A stretch of 7,528 nucleotides of DNA from Microbacteriaceae bacterium (GTDB lineage Bacteria; Actinomycetota; Actinomycetes; Actinomycetales; Microbacteriaceae), in NCBI GenBank assembly GCA_026785785.1, contig JAJAZI010000133.1, positions 1 to 7,528 of the forward strand, written 5' to 3'. Below are positions 7,265 to 7,528 of this stretch, one piece after another. Within the stretch, counting starts at the first letter, position 1. The number at the start of each line of letters is the position of its first letter. Both the position numbers and the translations under genes were made by a program. Under the pieces are notes generated by a model, which saw nothing but the letters and a program-made list of their open reading frames with translations, was not told where the DNA came from and did no database searches.

Positions 7265-7338
7265 GAACTTCGCGCTCAGGTGCCACTGAAGTTCGCCATC
7301 GACAGTGCGATGACCGTTCGCCCGGGCCTCCCCGGCCC
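7265..7338. repeat. Three successive hairpins between the two repeat copies
   Basis: Three inverted repeats follow one another: GAACTTC (7265-7271) with GAAGTTC (7288-7294), loop 16; CATCG (7297-7301) with CGATG (7308-7312), loop 6; and GGGCC (7324-7328) with GGCCC (7334-7338), loop 5. They could fold in either strand's RNA. There is no T-run after them on either strand, so they are not ordinary terminators. Confidence 0.45.
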
Positions 7339-7395
7339 TGACTTCTGCCACGAAAATAGAGATTGATCCGGCTTCCGCACCCGCTGGACCCAGCA

Positions 7396-7515
7396 GGTTT
7401 GTCGTCCGGCGTGTGCACAACTCCGGCGAAATCCGGACGTGGCGGCGTCCGCCCCCGGAAACGCGGAACTGGTCCCGTGCCGCACATAAATTCGCCGGAG
7501 TTGTGTGCGCCAACC
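7396..7515. repeat. Palindrome-rich ~120-bp element, copy B, with perfect 15-bp inverted arms
   Basis: The arm CACAACTCCGGCGAA (7416-7430) is matched exactly by its reverse complement at 7491-7505. An outer GGCG (7408-7411) and CGCC (7508-7511) extend the pairing around a small mismatch. The 60 bases between the arms contain the hairpin GGACG-TGGCGG-CGTCC (7435-7450). The whole unit could fold as one long stem with an inner hairpin. It resembles a REP/MITE-type dispersed element, but I cannot check its copy number. No transposase or other protein is encoded in it. Confidence 0.75.
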
Positions 7516-7528
7516 GGGTCAACAACGC

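Larger units (their letters stand above)
6980..7528. other. 549-base region without a supportable gene, rich in repeats and hairpins
   Basis: No frame on either strand has a good ribosome site together with a recognisable protein. The open frames run straight through the repeat elements and lack the strong third-position G/C bias of the upstream genes. The region holds a terminator hairpin, two diverged direct copies of a roughly 120-bp element with inverted repeats, a 13-bp tandem repeat, and a spacer (7241-7395) with three more hairpins. It reads as a non-coding or mobile-remnant region. The window ends within or just past the second copy. Confidence 0.65.

Noticed and set aside
6976..7289. 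Small open frames on both strands after acs
   Set aside because: They run through repeat copy A and the 13-bp repeats, lack ribosome sites and show no protein-like features.
6980..7528. tRNA, rRNA or known riboswitch
   Set aside because: No tRNA cloverleaf arms with a T-loop GTTCRA in the right setting, no rRNA-like sequence and no riboswitch core I recognise, despite the many hairpins.

Overview
The window is GC-rich with GTG starts, gene overlaps and strong purine-rich Shine-Dalgarno sites. This fits a high-GC actinomycete. Microbacteriaceae is my best guess from the style of the proteins, but I cannot confirm a genus by eye.

Layout. (1) Positions 1-4176 hold three genes on the minus strand, read from right to left: a flotillin-like SPFH membrane protein (2671-4176); after a 103-base gap, a two-part protein with an alpha-helical HEAT-like region fused to a GT4-type glycosyltransferase (363-2567); and, overlapping it by the four bases GTGA, the N-terminal part of a GT1-type (UGT/MGT-like) glycosyltransferase that runs off the left edge (1-366). 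(2) Positions 4177-4361 are a divergent intergenic region. (3) Positions 4362-6979 hold two plus-strand genes that also overlap by GTGA: a small flavin reductase-like split-barrel protein (4362-4955) and a full-length acetyl-CoA synthetase (4952-6979). (4) Positions 6980-7528 carry no gene I can support. They hold a probable terminator hairpin, two diverged direct copies of a roughly 120-bp element full of inverted repeats (7069-7188 and 7396-7515), a 13-bp tandem repeat (7184-7240), and several further hairpins between them.

How the genes may work together. The two overlapping glycosyltransferases are probably translated together and could act on one glycan or glycolipid. The flotillin upstream may organise the membrane where that happens, though this link is only positional. 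The flavin reductase/Acs pair is translationally coupled. Acs makes acetyl-CoA from acetate. The flavin reductase would supply reduced flavin to an unidentified oxygenase, or may simply bind FMN.

The least explained parts are the HEAT-GT4 fusion with its GT1 partner, and the structured repeat region at the right end.
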